Shown: piece after piece, positions 1 through 5,852 of the stretch
Position numbering within the stretch: the first letter of the stretch is position 1
How the letters are laid out: each line of letters begins with the position of its first letter
From: an uncultured Clostridia bacterium
GTDB lineage: Bacteria > Bacillota > Clostridia > Christensenellales > UBA1242
DNA length: 11,529 nt
Reading direction: 5' to 3'
Assembly (NCBI GenBank): GCA_948439925.1
Contig: CAOJNR010000021.1
Coordinates: 1-11,529 of the forward strand
Position numbers and translations under genes: made by a program
Notes under the pieces: generated by a model
Told to the model about the DNA's origin: nothing
What the model saw: only the letters and a program-made list of their open reading frames with translations
The model's database searches: none

Positions 1-221
1 ACTCTGTTGAAATCACTCGTGAAGACGACGGAACGTTTGTGGTTAGCGGTGGTCGAATTGACAACTTCATCCGCGGAGTTATTCTTTCTGACACACTTTC
101 CTTTGCTTATTTCCAAACGCGCCTTCAAGATATGGGGATAATTGATATGCTCAAAGAGCGTGGGCTCAAAAGCGGAGATAGCGTTAGAATCAAGGATATA
201 ATCTTTGAATATATGGACTAA
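1..221 (+). CDS. obg: Obg family GTPase, C-terminal end (partial)
   Basis: The frame is open from the left edge (first full codon at 3) to a TAA at 219-221 and gives about 72 residues. These match the C-terminal OCT domain of Obg/CgtA GTPases: an opening EITREDDGTFVVSGGRI strand, a middle with FQTRLQDMGI-DMLKERGLK, and the closing GDSVRIKDIIFEYMD typical of the family. The G domain and the glycine-rich N-terminal domain lie outside the window. Obg is an essential GTPase that binds the 50S subunit and acts in late ribosome assembly and stress signalling. yhbY follows 179 bases downstream, a common pairing in Bacillota. I see no convincing terminator between them. The identification rests on the short OCT domain, but the pattern and neighbour agree. 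Confidence 0.88.
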   Translation, partial: SVEITREDDGTFVVSGGRIDNFIRGVILSDTLSFAYFQTRLQDMGIIDMLKERGLKSGDSVRIKDIIFEYMD

Positions 222-385
222 TATTTATCGAGCTTTCGAAGAAAAATATGCGTTGTTTTTTTAGAAAAACATCAGTTTTAAAATGATATGTCAATATGAA
301 ATTATATAAAAATGATAAAAATTTTTCTATTATATTTTAAAGTTTTTCATCAGATTATGTGACAAATATCAAAATTTCAGAAATA

Positions 386-394
386 AAAGGAAAG
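386..394 (+). promoter_or_regulatory. Ribosome binding site that sets the yhbY start
   Basis: The purine-rich AAAGGAAAG lies six bases before the ATG at 401. It favours that start over the in-frame GTG at 359, which has no such sequence before it and would add 14 residues not expected for YhbY. Confidence 0.6.
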
Positions 395-400
395 ACCAAA

Positions 401-697
401 ATGATAACAACAAAACAAAGAGCTTTTTTGAGAGGGCTTGGCAATGCACTTGATCCTGTTATGCAAGTGGGTAAAGACGGACTTGGTGAAAACTCATACA
501 TTGCCATTCGTGAACTTTTGGACGCTCGCGAACTTATAAAAATCAAAGTTTTAAAAAATTCATCTTATTCAGCAAAGGAAATTTGTGAGATGATTTGTTC
601 AAGCCTTGACGCAGAAGCCGTGCAGGTGATAGGCTCAATGGTCATCGTTTATAAAAAATCAACCAAGAAAGATTTCAAACACATTGAATTGCCATAA
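401..697 (+). CDS. yhbY: YhbY family ribosome assembly RNA-binding protein
   Basis: This is a 98-residue protein with a single CRM (YhbY) domain, the usual length for the family. It starts with the characteristic MITTKQRAFLRGLGNALDP, followed by the RNA-binding loop GKDG at residues 24-27 and the conserved DARELIKIKVLKN around 41-53. YhbY proteins bind pre-50S particles and help assemble the large subunit, which fits its place just after Obg. The ATG at 401 was chosen because family members start at this point and a binding site precedes it. The frame remains open upstream to a GTG at 359. The gene ends beside a weak hairpin and a strong promoter for the next gene. Function is known from the family, not from this sequence. 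Confidence 0.9.
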   Translation: MITTKQRAFLRGLGNALDPVMQVGKDGLGENSYIAIRELLDARELIKIKVLKNSSYSAKEICEMICSSLDAEAVQVIGSMVIVYKKSTKKDFKHIELP

Positions 698-726
698 AAG
701 CACTTGACTTTTTGGCTTTTTTATTT
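696..726 (+). terminator. Weak candidate terminator after yhbY
   Basis: AAAAGC at 696-701 can pair with GCTTTT at 715-720, or AAAAG at 696-700 with CTTTT at 708-712, followed by a T-rich run. The stem is short and AT-rich. The same bases contain the -35 element of the next promoter, so the element may do double duty. Confidence 0.3.
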
Positions 727-732
727 TATAAT
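704..732 (+). promoter_or_regulatory. Sigma-A-type promoter for the GLUG-repeat gene
   Basis: TTGACT at 704-709 and a perfect TATAAT at 727-732 are separated by exactly 17 bases. Transcription would start near 739 and give a leader of about 150 bases before the GTG at 887. The -35 element begins seven bases after the yhbY stop codon. Confidence 0.75.
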
Positions 733-877
733 TTTTATGATAGAATTCTTCGTTTTTGTGAAGTGTGTTGCTTAATAAGAAATTGTTAAAAGCTTGTTTA
801 ATAGCACTGAAAAAATTGACTATATTTTTAAGAAAAAAAATAAAAACGAAAAATATAAATGTTTGCATGTGTTTGTT

Positions 878-884
878 GGAGGGG
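878..884 (+). promoter_or_regulatory. Ribosome binding site for the GLUG-repeat gene
   Basis: GGAGGGG stands just before the GTG at 887, with close spacing. It selects this GTG over the in-frame TTG at 794, which would add 31 charged, low-complexity residues in front of the membrane anchor. Confidence 0.65.
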
Positions 885-886
885 TT

Positions 887-3448
887 GTGAAAAAATTAAA
901 AATTTTGTTGATAATTTTGGGATCATTAGCAATTATTGCAGGTGTTGTTTGTGCAATAGTATTTTCTTTGCCAAAGGGTAGTGGTGATCCAAATGGAAAT
1001 GACGGAACAGAACTTTTAATAAATGCGCCAATTAACAAAGACACTTGGACGATAAGTGGCAACTATGCGACAAAAATTGACGGCAAAAACATTTCTGGAC
1101 GTGGCGTTATGTCTGATCCATATAAAGTTTACACGCCAGAAGGCCTTGCTTATTTTGCCCATGTTTCAAATGAAGGAAATTATATTTCAAGTAGCACGTA
1201 TATTGAAATCATGAATGATCTTGATTTGTCTGCGCACTATTGGGTGCCTATTTCAGCGAAAAACATAAACAATCAGTCTATCTTTATGGGCAACTTGAAC
1301 GGAAATGGTCACAAAATTTATGGCATGTTTATCAGTCAACAATTTAGCGATATGGAATACTCTGGACTTATCGGCTTTGCTTCAACTGGTGCAACGATTG
1401 AAAACTTGACTATTGTCACTGGAAAAATTTCAAATGGAATCAACGTGATTTCAAGCGGTGCAGTTGTCGGCAAGTTGGAATATGGAACACTTAAAAATGT
1501 TCACAATTATATAAACATTGAAGAAAACGTGTCTGGCAGAATCGGAATAGGTGGAATAGTTGGAGATATAACCTCTTCAAAAATTATAAACTGCTCAAAT
1601 CAAGGAAATATTATTAACCATTCTGCCAATATGGACAAGTATTCAACGGGTGGTTTGGTTGGCTCAGCAAGAGGCGATAACGAAATTCGCGGGTCATATA
1701 ATTTCGGAACGCTTGAAGCCTATTACTTGGCAGGTGGTCTTGTTGGTGAAATTGATAAAAACAATAATCTTTCTGGAACAACTTTGATTGTTGATTGCTT
1801 CAATTTGGGAAATCTTCAAACTATTGGCATTGCAAGTGGTTTGGTTGGTCGAACTTATGACAGTTTAACTATCAATCAATGCTATAACGGCGGTGATCTT
1901 AAAGGTCACTCTGCTTATGGCGTGGCATATGGCACATATACGCAGAACACTTCAATCAAACTCACTGATGTTTTAAATTTTGGCGAGTTTGATTATTCAA
2001 GTGAGGTTGGAAGAGCGTATGGTCTGCTTGCGGTGATGAATGATGAAGGGGCAACAGGAAACACTTTGTTCAAAAATTGCTACTTTTCAAACGCTGACCT
2101 CGAAGCTTCAACTTTGGCGACAACTGGTGCAACAAAGAAAGCAAATCTCAGACAAGAAATTTTAGGACAGACTTTTTTAACTGAGAATGAAAATTGGTCA
2201 ATGACAAACGCTTGGTCACATTTTAAGATTTCAGAGGCGTTCTATCCAATTCCTTTAAACAATGTTCCAGATATTTGGGAATATTACGCTGTTAAATTTA
2301 TCGGTGATGGCAGTGAAAAGAACCCTTACAAAATTGCATCTGCTGGCAATCTTGCATACCTCTCAGGTCTAAGCAATGTGAATAACGAAACTTTCGCTGG
2401 CAAATATTTTGTTATGACTGACAATATTGACTTGTCGGCACATGAATGGACTCCAATAGCACAAGAAAATGCTTTTGCAGGTTACTTTAATGGTGGAAAT
2501 TTTGAGATAAAAAATATGAAAATGTTTGCTCGAACTTCTTATTCTGGTCTGTTTGCTAAACTTGGCAAAGCAGACAATGTCAGTGCGCTTGTTCAAAACG
2601 TAAAATTAAAAAATGTTAGCATTATTGGTCAAGATATTGTTGGTGGACTTAGCGGGTTAAATGATGGTGGCAAAATTTCCAACTGTCAAGTTGATGGCAA
2701 GCTTGTTGCAAAAGAAATTGCTGGTGGATTTGTGGGAAAACAAAACGCTGGAAAAATTGAAAATTCATATTCAAATATTCAAATTCTTTCAGTTTCAGGC
2801 AAAAACTTGGGTGGACTTGTTGGTGAGGCAGATTCAGTTGATATTTTGACAAGTGAAGCTAATGCGTATATTAAATCAAACGGAAATACTATTGGCGGTC
2901 TTGTGGGCAGTGCAAATAGTGTCAAAATTGACAAGTCATTTGCAAATGTCAACCTGATTGGTCAAGAAAGTATTGGTGGTTTGGCTGGCGATCTTGCTGG
3001 CGAAAGCACAATTTCTTCAAGCGTGGTTAAAGGCAAAATTTACACCTATGCAAAAAACAAAATCGCAGGTCTTGTTGGCTCAGCTTCTGCAAATACTGCA
3101 CTTAACAAAAATGTTATCTTTATAAGTATCCAAGTGTCCAACAAAATTGGAATAAATATTGGTGAAGTTTATGGTGGTGAAACAGTTGCAAGTTCAGTTG
3201 AAGGAACTTATGCTGATATAATCCTTCTTGACGAAAACGGCAATCGCATTGGTAAGGAAATCAAAAAAATCTACGTGACTGAAAGCACAAATCAAGAAGA
3301 AGTGTTCAAGGATTATTTCGCGTTTGATAAGATTGACAATTTTCCAGCACCTGCTGGTGTGATTGGTCAGGACACAACTCAAAATAAAGTTGATGTTTTG
3401 AAAATTCTTATTGATAATGGCTTTGATATGGTTAAAATTTCAGCTTAA
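887..3448 (+). CDS. Membrane-anchored GLUG-repeat extracellular protein
   Basis: The protein has 853 residues from a GTG start. A short lysine start (KKLK) and one hydrophobic helix at about residues 5-27 form an uncleaved signal anchor. A polar linker (GSGDPNGNDG) follows, and the rest should lie outside the cell. Two copies of a roughly 100-residue unit, at residues 77-176 and 479-580, each contain DPYK/NPYK, a G(or N)LAY segment and DLSAHxWxPI. Each is followed by GLUG-type repeats with cores such as TGGLVG, AGGLVG, LGGLVG and IGGLVG, about eleven in all (residues 159-731). GLUG repeats form beta-solenoid-like stalks in surface proteins and adhesins of gut bacteria. There is no LPXTG sorting signal. 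The last 55 or so residues lack repeats and are unrecognised. The gene stands alone between its own promoter and a terminator. A role in adhesion or binding is inference. Confidence 0.85.
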   Translation: MKKLKILLIILGSLAIIAGVVCAIVFSLPKGSGDPNGNDGTELLINAPINKDTWTISGNYATKIDGKNISGRGVMSDPYKVYTPEGLAYFAHVSNEGNYISSSTYIEIMNDLDLSAHYWVPISAKNINNQSIFMGNLNGNGHKIYGMFISQQFSDMEYSGLIGFASTGATIENLTIVTGKISNGINVISSGAVVGKLEYGTLKNVHNYINIEENVSGRIGIGGIVGDITSSKIINCSNQGNIINHSANMDKYSTGGLVGSARGDNEIRGSYNFGTLEAYYLAGGLVGEIDKNNNLSGTTLIVDCFNLGNLQTIGIASGLVGRTYDSLTINQCYNGGDLKGHSAYGVAYGTYTQNTSIKLTDVLNFGEFDYSSEVGRAYGLLAVMNDEGATGNTLFKNCYFSNADLEASTLATTGATKKANLRQEILGQTFLTENENWSMTNAWSHFKISEAFYPIPLNNVPDIWEYYAVKFIGDGSEKNPYKIASAGNLAYLSGLSNVNNETFAGKYFVMTDNIDLSAHEWTPIAQENAFAGYFNGGNFEIKNMKMFARTSYSGLFAKLGKADNVSALVQNVKLKNVSIIGQDIVGGLSGLNDGGKISNCQVDGKLVAKEIAGGFVGKQNAGKIENSYSNIQILSVSGKNLGGLVGEADSVDILTSEANAYIKSNGNTIGGLVGSANSVKIDKSFANVNLIGQESIGGLAGDLAGESTISSSVVKGKIYTYAKNKIAGLVGSASANTALNKNVIFISIQVSNKIGINIGEVYGGETVASSVEGTYADIILLDENGNRIGKEIKKIYVTESTNQEEVFKDYFAFDKIDNFPAPAGVIGQDTTQNKVDVLKILIDNGFDMVKISA
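1115..1414 (+). repeat. First copy of the duplicated GLUG-protein unit
   Basis: Encodes residues 77-176: DPYKVYTPEGLAYFA, then DLDLSAHYWVPI, then GNLNGNGHKIYGM, ending at SGLIG and the following strand. It matches the unit at 2321-2623 in the order and spacing of these blocks. The match is at protein level; the DNA has diverged. Confidence 0.7.
2321..2623 (+). repeat. Second copy of the duplicated GLUG-protein unit
   Basis: Encodes NPYKIASAGNLAYLS, then NIDLSAHEWTPI, then GYFNGGNFEIKNM, ending at SGLFA and the following strand. It begins 1206 bases (402 codons) after the first copy, and GLUG repeats follow it in the same way. Confidence 0.7.
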
Positions 3449-3490
3449 AAAAATGAGATTTTGGCATTAAGGCTAAACTTATATAAAAAT

Positions 3491-3527
3491 AAAAAACAGC
3501 TTATGAAAAATTTGAGCTGTTTTTTTT
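3491..3527. terminator. Bidirectional intrinsic terminator between convergent genes
   Basis: ACAGCT at 3496-3501 pairs with AGCTGT at 3515-3520. An A-run (from 3491) and a T-run (to 3527) extend the stem on the outside, and a G.T and an A-T pair extend it inside, giving about 13 pairs with a nine-base loop. Read on either strand it is a hairpin followed by a T-run, so it can end both the GLUG gene and the minus-strand gene. Confidence 0.8.
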
Positions 3528-3599
3528 GTCTATACATTATTAAGAAACTGTTTTTTTTGTTAAAAAATCCAACAATTTATTTATAAGACACCGAGTGTT

Positions 3600-4406
3600 C
3601 TATAAAATTTCACTGGACGTTTTGACATTGTAGCGGGGGTTGGAGTAGGATATCACGGCAAAGACAAGCAGAAGTGAAGCGACGATGCAGTAATATATGC
3701 TTGGTCTGATAATCAGGCTTGAAAGAAAGAGAATGAGCGCTGAGAGAAGATAACCTTTTGTCCTAGCGCGATTGAAAGAAAAGGCAACGAGCTCTTTGAA
3801 CGCAAGTGATTTTTCTTTTTTATATTTTAATGTTTTTTCTGGATATAGGTTGTATTCTTTATAAAGGTTCATATACGTTGCAAACTTGTCAAGTAAGGTT
3901 ATTTTCAAGTCAAAATTTTTTGCAAAAGAGGGTGCTGATTTGTCAATTTCTCCACAGATTATCACAAGCTTTTGACATTTTTCTTTTTGTATTATATTTA
4001 TAATTTGTGCTATATCGTTTGCATTTAGTGGCTCAAAAGATAGAAAAGGATAGAGGATAACTTTGCCATCTTCACCATGGTCAATAATGATGTGTGATTT
4101 TTTCTTAACCGAGTTTTCGTGTCTGGTTTTTGCGAGTTTAAAGAAAAAATCAAGCGGTTTTTCTTGTGTCGCGATAGACAAAAACAAATCCTCAGCTTCT
4201 TCTTTTTCTTGAACTTTCATTTCCTTTCTTTTGCTGATTTTTTTGAAAATGAATCGCGATAAGAAATCAATCGCAAACGTTATGCTGAGAGCAACTAAAA
4301 TTGAAAGCCAAAGCTCTTTTATAAGATATCTCATCCAAATAAAAACAGCCAAAAAAATTAGCAGAAATTTGATGATTATTTGAAATATAAACAAAACTTT
4401 TTTCAT
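3600..4406 (-). CDS. Unrecognised membrane protein with a soluble central domain (Mrr-like pattern)
   Basis: The protein has 268 residues from the ATG at 4404-4406 (MKKVLFIFQII...). An ATG at 4449-4451 would add 15 residues; neither start has a clear binding site. Two hydrophobic helices lie at about residues 4-24 and 30-54, then a charged KKISKRKEMK stretch, a soluble region at about 70-205, and two more helices at about 218-236 and 238-254. In the soluble region, QKLVIICGEIDKSAPSFAKN followed by a ...ITLLDKFATYMNL segment recalls the last strands of Mrr-type nuclease domains (gain-of-strand, A..FA, then LID.. L). The D...QxK catalytic residues of that family are not evident. It runs opposite to its neighbours and shares a terminator with the GLUG gene. 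I do not recognise the family, and the Mrr resemblance is a weak inference. Confidence 0.8.
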   Translation of the reverse strand: MKKVLFIFQIIIKFLLIFLAVFIWMRYLIKELWLSILVALSITFAIDFLSRFIFKKISKRKEMKVQEKEEAEDLFLSIATQEKPLDFFFKLAKTRHENSVKKKSHIIIDHGEDGKVILYPFLSFEPLNANDIAQIINIIQKEKCQKLVIICGEIDKSAPSFAKNFDLKITLLDKFATYMNLYKEYNLYPEKTLKYKKEKSLAFKELVAFSFNRARTKGYLLSALILFLSSLIIRPSIYYCIVASLLLVFAVISYSNPRYNVKTSSEIL

Positions 4407-4489
4407 GCGATAATTCTTGACAAAATTTATAATAATTAAACTTGTTTGCATATTTATTTTTTAATTTCTTAGCATGCCTTTGTTATCGC

Positions 4490-4516
4490 TTGACATTTAT
4501 TTTGCAATTTTATAAT
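4490..4516 (+). promoter_or_regulatory. Candidate promoter for rsfS
   Basis: A perfect TTGACA at 4490-4495 and a perfect TATAAT at 4511-4516 are only 15 bases apart, shorter than the ideal 17. A shifted -10, TAATAT at 4513-4518, would restore 17. Transcription would start about 15-20 bases before the rsfS start. Confidence 0.6.
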
Positions 4517-4540
4517 ATATAGATATAAAGCGAGGCTGTT

Positions 4541-4894
4541 GTGGAAGAAAAAATTGAGTCAATTATTAATTTTTTGAATGGGCAAAAATGCAAAGATATT
4601 TGCGTTTACGATTTGTCAAAAGAAAAACGCCTTGCAAAGATTGTTATTATTTTGACAAGCCCAAACTTTTTGGAGAATAAAAAATTGGCAACAGATTTTC
4701 TTGAATTTGCAGGAATTGATGTTCAACCAGAAGGTTTTAATAAGGGAGAATGGATTATCTTTGATCTTGAAGATATTGTTATTCACAGTTTTATTCCTGT
4801 GGCACGAGAAAAATACAATCTTGATAAATTATGGCAAAAAAATCAAATTAAGAATATAAATGTTGCAAAACAAGGTAAAAAATCTAAAAAATAA
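4541..4894 (+). CDS. rsfS: Ribosomal silencing factor RsfS
   Basis: The 117-residue protein has the family's usual length. The RsfS (DUF143, Iojap-like) signature is strong in the second half: GEWIIFDLEDIVIHSF at residues 69-84, followed by PVAREKYNLDKLW. The first half (KDICVYDLSKEKRLAKIVII) fits the family's first strands but is more divergent than usual. RsfS binds ribosomal protein uL14 on the 50S subunit and blocks subunit joining when nutrients are short. The GTG start at 4541 follows GAGG at 4532-4535 with five bases between. The tail is lysine-rich (KQGKKSKK). Its usual upstream partners nadD and yqeK are missing here, and the gene has its own promoter and a downstream T-rich hairpin. 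Confidence 0.87.
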   Translation: MEEKIESIINFLNGQKCKDICVYDLSKEKRLAKIVIILTSPNFLENKKLATDFLEFAGIDVQPEGFNKGEWIIFDLEDIVIHSFIPVAREKYNLDKLWQKNQIKNINVAKQGKKSKK

Positions 4895-4896
4895 GC

Positions 4897-4960
4897 CAAA
4901 ATTATTATAAAATTTTGTTTTGTTTTTTATCAAATAAAGTTTTTACTTTGTTTTTTTTTA
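4897..4960 (+). terminator. AT-rich hairpins and T-runs after rsfS
   Basis: CAAAATT at 4897-4903 pairs with AATTTTG at 4911-4917, followed by a T-rich stretch. A second small hairpin (AAAGT at 4936-4940 with ACTTT at 4945-4949) is followed by a long T-run to 4959. Both stems are weak in G and C, so the call is tentative. The second overlaps the candidate promoter of the next operon. Confidence 0.4.
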
Positions 4961-4970
4961 ATATTATGCT
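4942..4970 (+). promoter_or_regulatory. Candidate promoter for the ywlE-rpiB-gapA operon
   Basis: TTTACT at 4942-4947 and TATGCT at 4965-4970 are 17 bases apart, with four of six consensus matches each. It is the best candidate between rsfS and the phosphatase gene, but this DNA is so AT-rich that chance matches are likely. Confidence 0.4.
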
Positions 4971-4993
4971 AATATTAAATCATGGAGTGACAG

Positions 4994-5425
4994 ATGATTA
5001 AGATTTGTTTCATTTGCACTGGCAACACTTGTCGGTCAATTATGGCAGAACGTATTGCCAAGAAAAAAGCGAAATTATTGAAGGAAAAGGAGTTCTCTTT
5101 TTCATCAAAAGGCTTGAACGCACATGGCGAGAATATTGCCGAGAATGCAAAAATTGTTCTCAAAGAAATGGGCGCGCTTGCATCAAATCGAAAGAGTGTG
5201 GCTTTGAAAAAACTTGATTTGGGAACGCTTTATGTCACAATGACTGACGCACAAAAAGACAAATTAAAAGGCGGAAAAGTTATTTCTTTTGTTTCTCTTC
5301 TTGGCAGAGAGATTTCCGATCCCTATGGTCAGAACCTTGATGTTTACAGGCAGACGGCAAGAGAAATAGAAAAGGGTGTGGACATCCTTATAAATAAAAT
5401 ATCAAATTGGAGAAATGAGTTATGA
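4994..5425 (+). CDS. ywlE: YwlE-type low-molecular-weight phosphatase, probable protein-arginine phosphatase
   Basis: The 143-residue protein has the low-molecular-weight phosphotyrosine phosphatase fold pattern. The P-loop CTGNTCRS begins at the nucleophile Cys8 (C-X5-R to Arg14), and the general acid is Asp109 in ISDPYGQNLDVYRQT. The P-loop has Thr12 where classical tyrosine phosphatases have Ile. In Bacillus YwlE the equivalent Thr gives selectivity for phosphoarginine, so this is more likely an arginine phosphatase that reverses McsB-type tagging of proteins for Clp proteolysis. In Bacillus subtilis ywlE also precedes the rpiB gene, as here. GGAG at 4984-4987 precedes the ATG by six bases. 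The stop codon overlaps the rpiB start by four bases (ATGA), suggesting coupled translation. Substrate assignment is inference from one residue plus context. Confidence 0.85.
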   Translation: MIKICFICTGNTCRSIMAERIAKKKAKLLKEKEFSFSSKGLNAHGENIAENAKIVLKEMGALASNRKSVALKKLDLGTLYVTMTDAQKDKLKGGKVISFVSLLGREISDPYGQNLDVYRQTAREIEKGVDILINKISNWRNEL

Positions 5426-5844
5426 TTATTTTAGCAAGTGACCATGCAGGATATCTTCTCAAAGAGGAGATTAAAAAATTCTTAAATAAGGAAAACATCA
5501 TTACTATTGATGTTGGTTCATATAGTCGTGAACAACTGGATGATTATCCAGATTTTGCCAAGGCTGGAAACGCCAAAGTGGCAGAAGATTCAAGAAATGT
5601 TGGCATCTATATTTGTGGCTCAGGGATTGGAATGTGTATTGCAGCCAACCGCAATCCAAAAATTCGCGCCAGCGTTTGTGAGTCAGTTAAAATTGCCTCA
5701 CTTGCACGCATGCACAATGATGCAAATGTTTTGTGTTTGCCAGGCAGATTTATGAAACCACGCAAAGCAATCAAGATTGTGAAAACTTTTTTGACAACTG
5801 ACTTTGAAGGCGGTAGACACGCAAGACGAATTAAAAAATTATAG
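5422..5844 (+). CDS. rpiB: Ribose-5-phosphate isomerase B
   Basis: The 140-residue protein carries the full RpiB/LacAB pattern: SDHAG at residues 6-10, DYPDFA at 41-46, the active-site segment YICGSGIGM with catalytic-type Cys65, AANR, ARMHNDANVLCLPGR at 95-109 with His98, and the C-terminal GGRHARRIKKL. It interconverts ribose 5-phosphate and ribulose 5-phosphate in the non-oxidative pentose phosphate pathway. A Cys at position 65 places it with the Escherichia coli type rather than the mycobacterial type. The related LacA/LacB and allose isomerases share this fold, but the gene order and sequence favour RpiB. The ATG overlaps the phosphatase stop. The TAG stop lies within the binding site of the next gene, so the genes are tightly packed. 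Confidence 0.92.
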   Translation: MIILASDHAGYLLKEEIKKFLNKENIITIDVGSYSREQLDDYPDFAKAGNAKVAEDSRNVGIYICGSGIGMCIAANRNPKIRASVCESVKIASLARMHNDANVLCLPGRFMKPRKAIKIVKTFLTTDFEGGRHARRIKKL

Positions 5845-5852
5845 GAGGAAAA

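Noticed and set aside
359..400. Upstream GTG start for yhbY
   Set aside because: Family members begin at the MITTKQRAFL segment, and the ATG at 401 has the better binding site.
222..400. Promoter or terminator between obg and yhbY
   Set aside because: TATTAT and TATAAA sequences occur but none has a -35 partner at suitable spacing. A TGTTTTT/AAAAACA stem at 254-271 lacks a T-run after it.
794..886. Upstream in-frame TTG extension of the GLUG-repeat protein
   Set aside because: It adds a lysine-rich, low-complexity stretch before the membrane anchor and has no binding site. The GTG at 887 follows GGAGGGG directly.
1500..3130. Repeated DNA that might suggest a CRISPR array or tandem repeat locus
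   Set aside because: The repeats are degenerate codons for glycine-rich GLUG cores in one open frame, without uniform spacers.
3365..3448. Possible LPXTG wall-sorting signal at the end of the GLUG protein
   Set aside because: There is no LPXTG-like motif, no hydrophobic helix and no basic tail at the C-terminus.
5423..5425. Recoded TGA (mycoplasma-like code), suggested by the AT-rich DNA
   Set aside because: TGA ends the phosphatase exactly at the family's usual length and overlaps the rpiB start, and Trp codons throughout are TGG.
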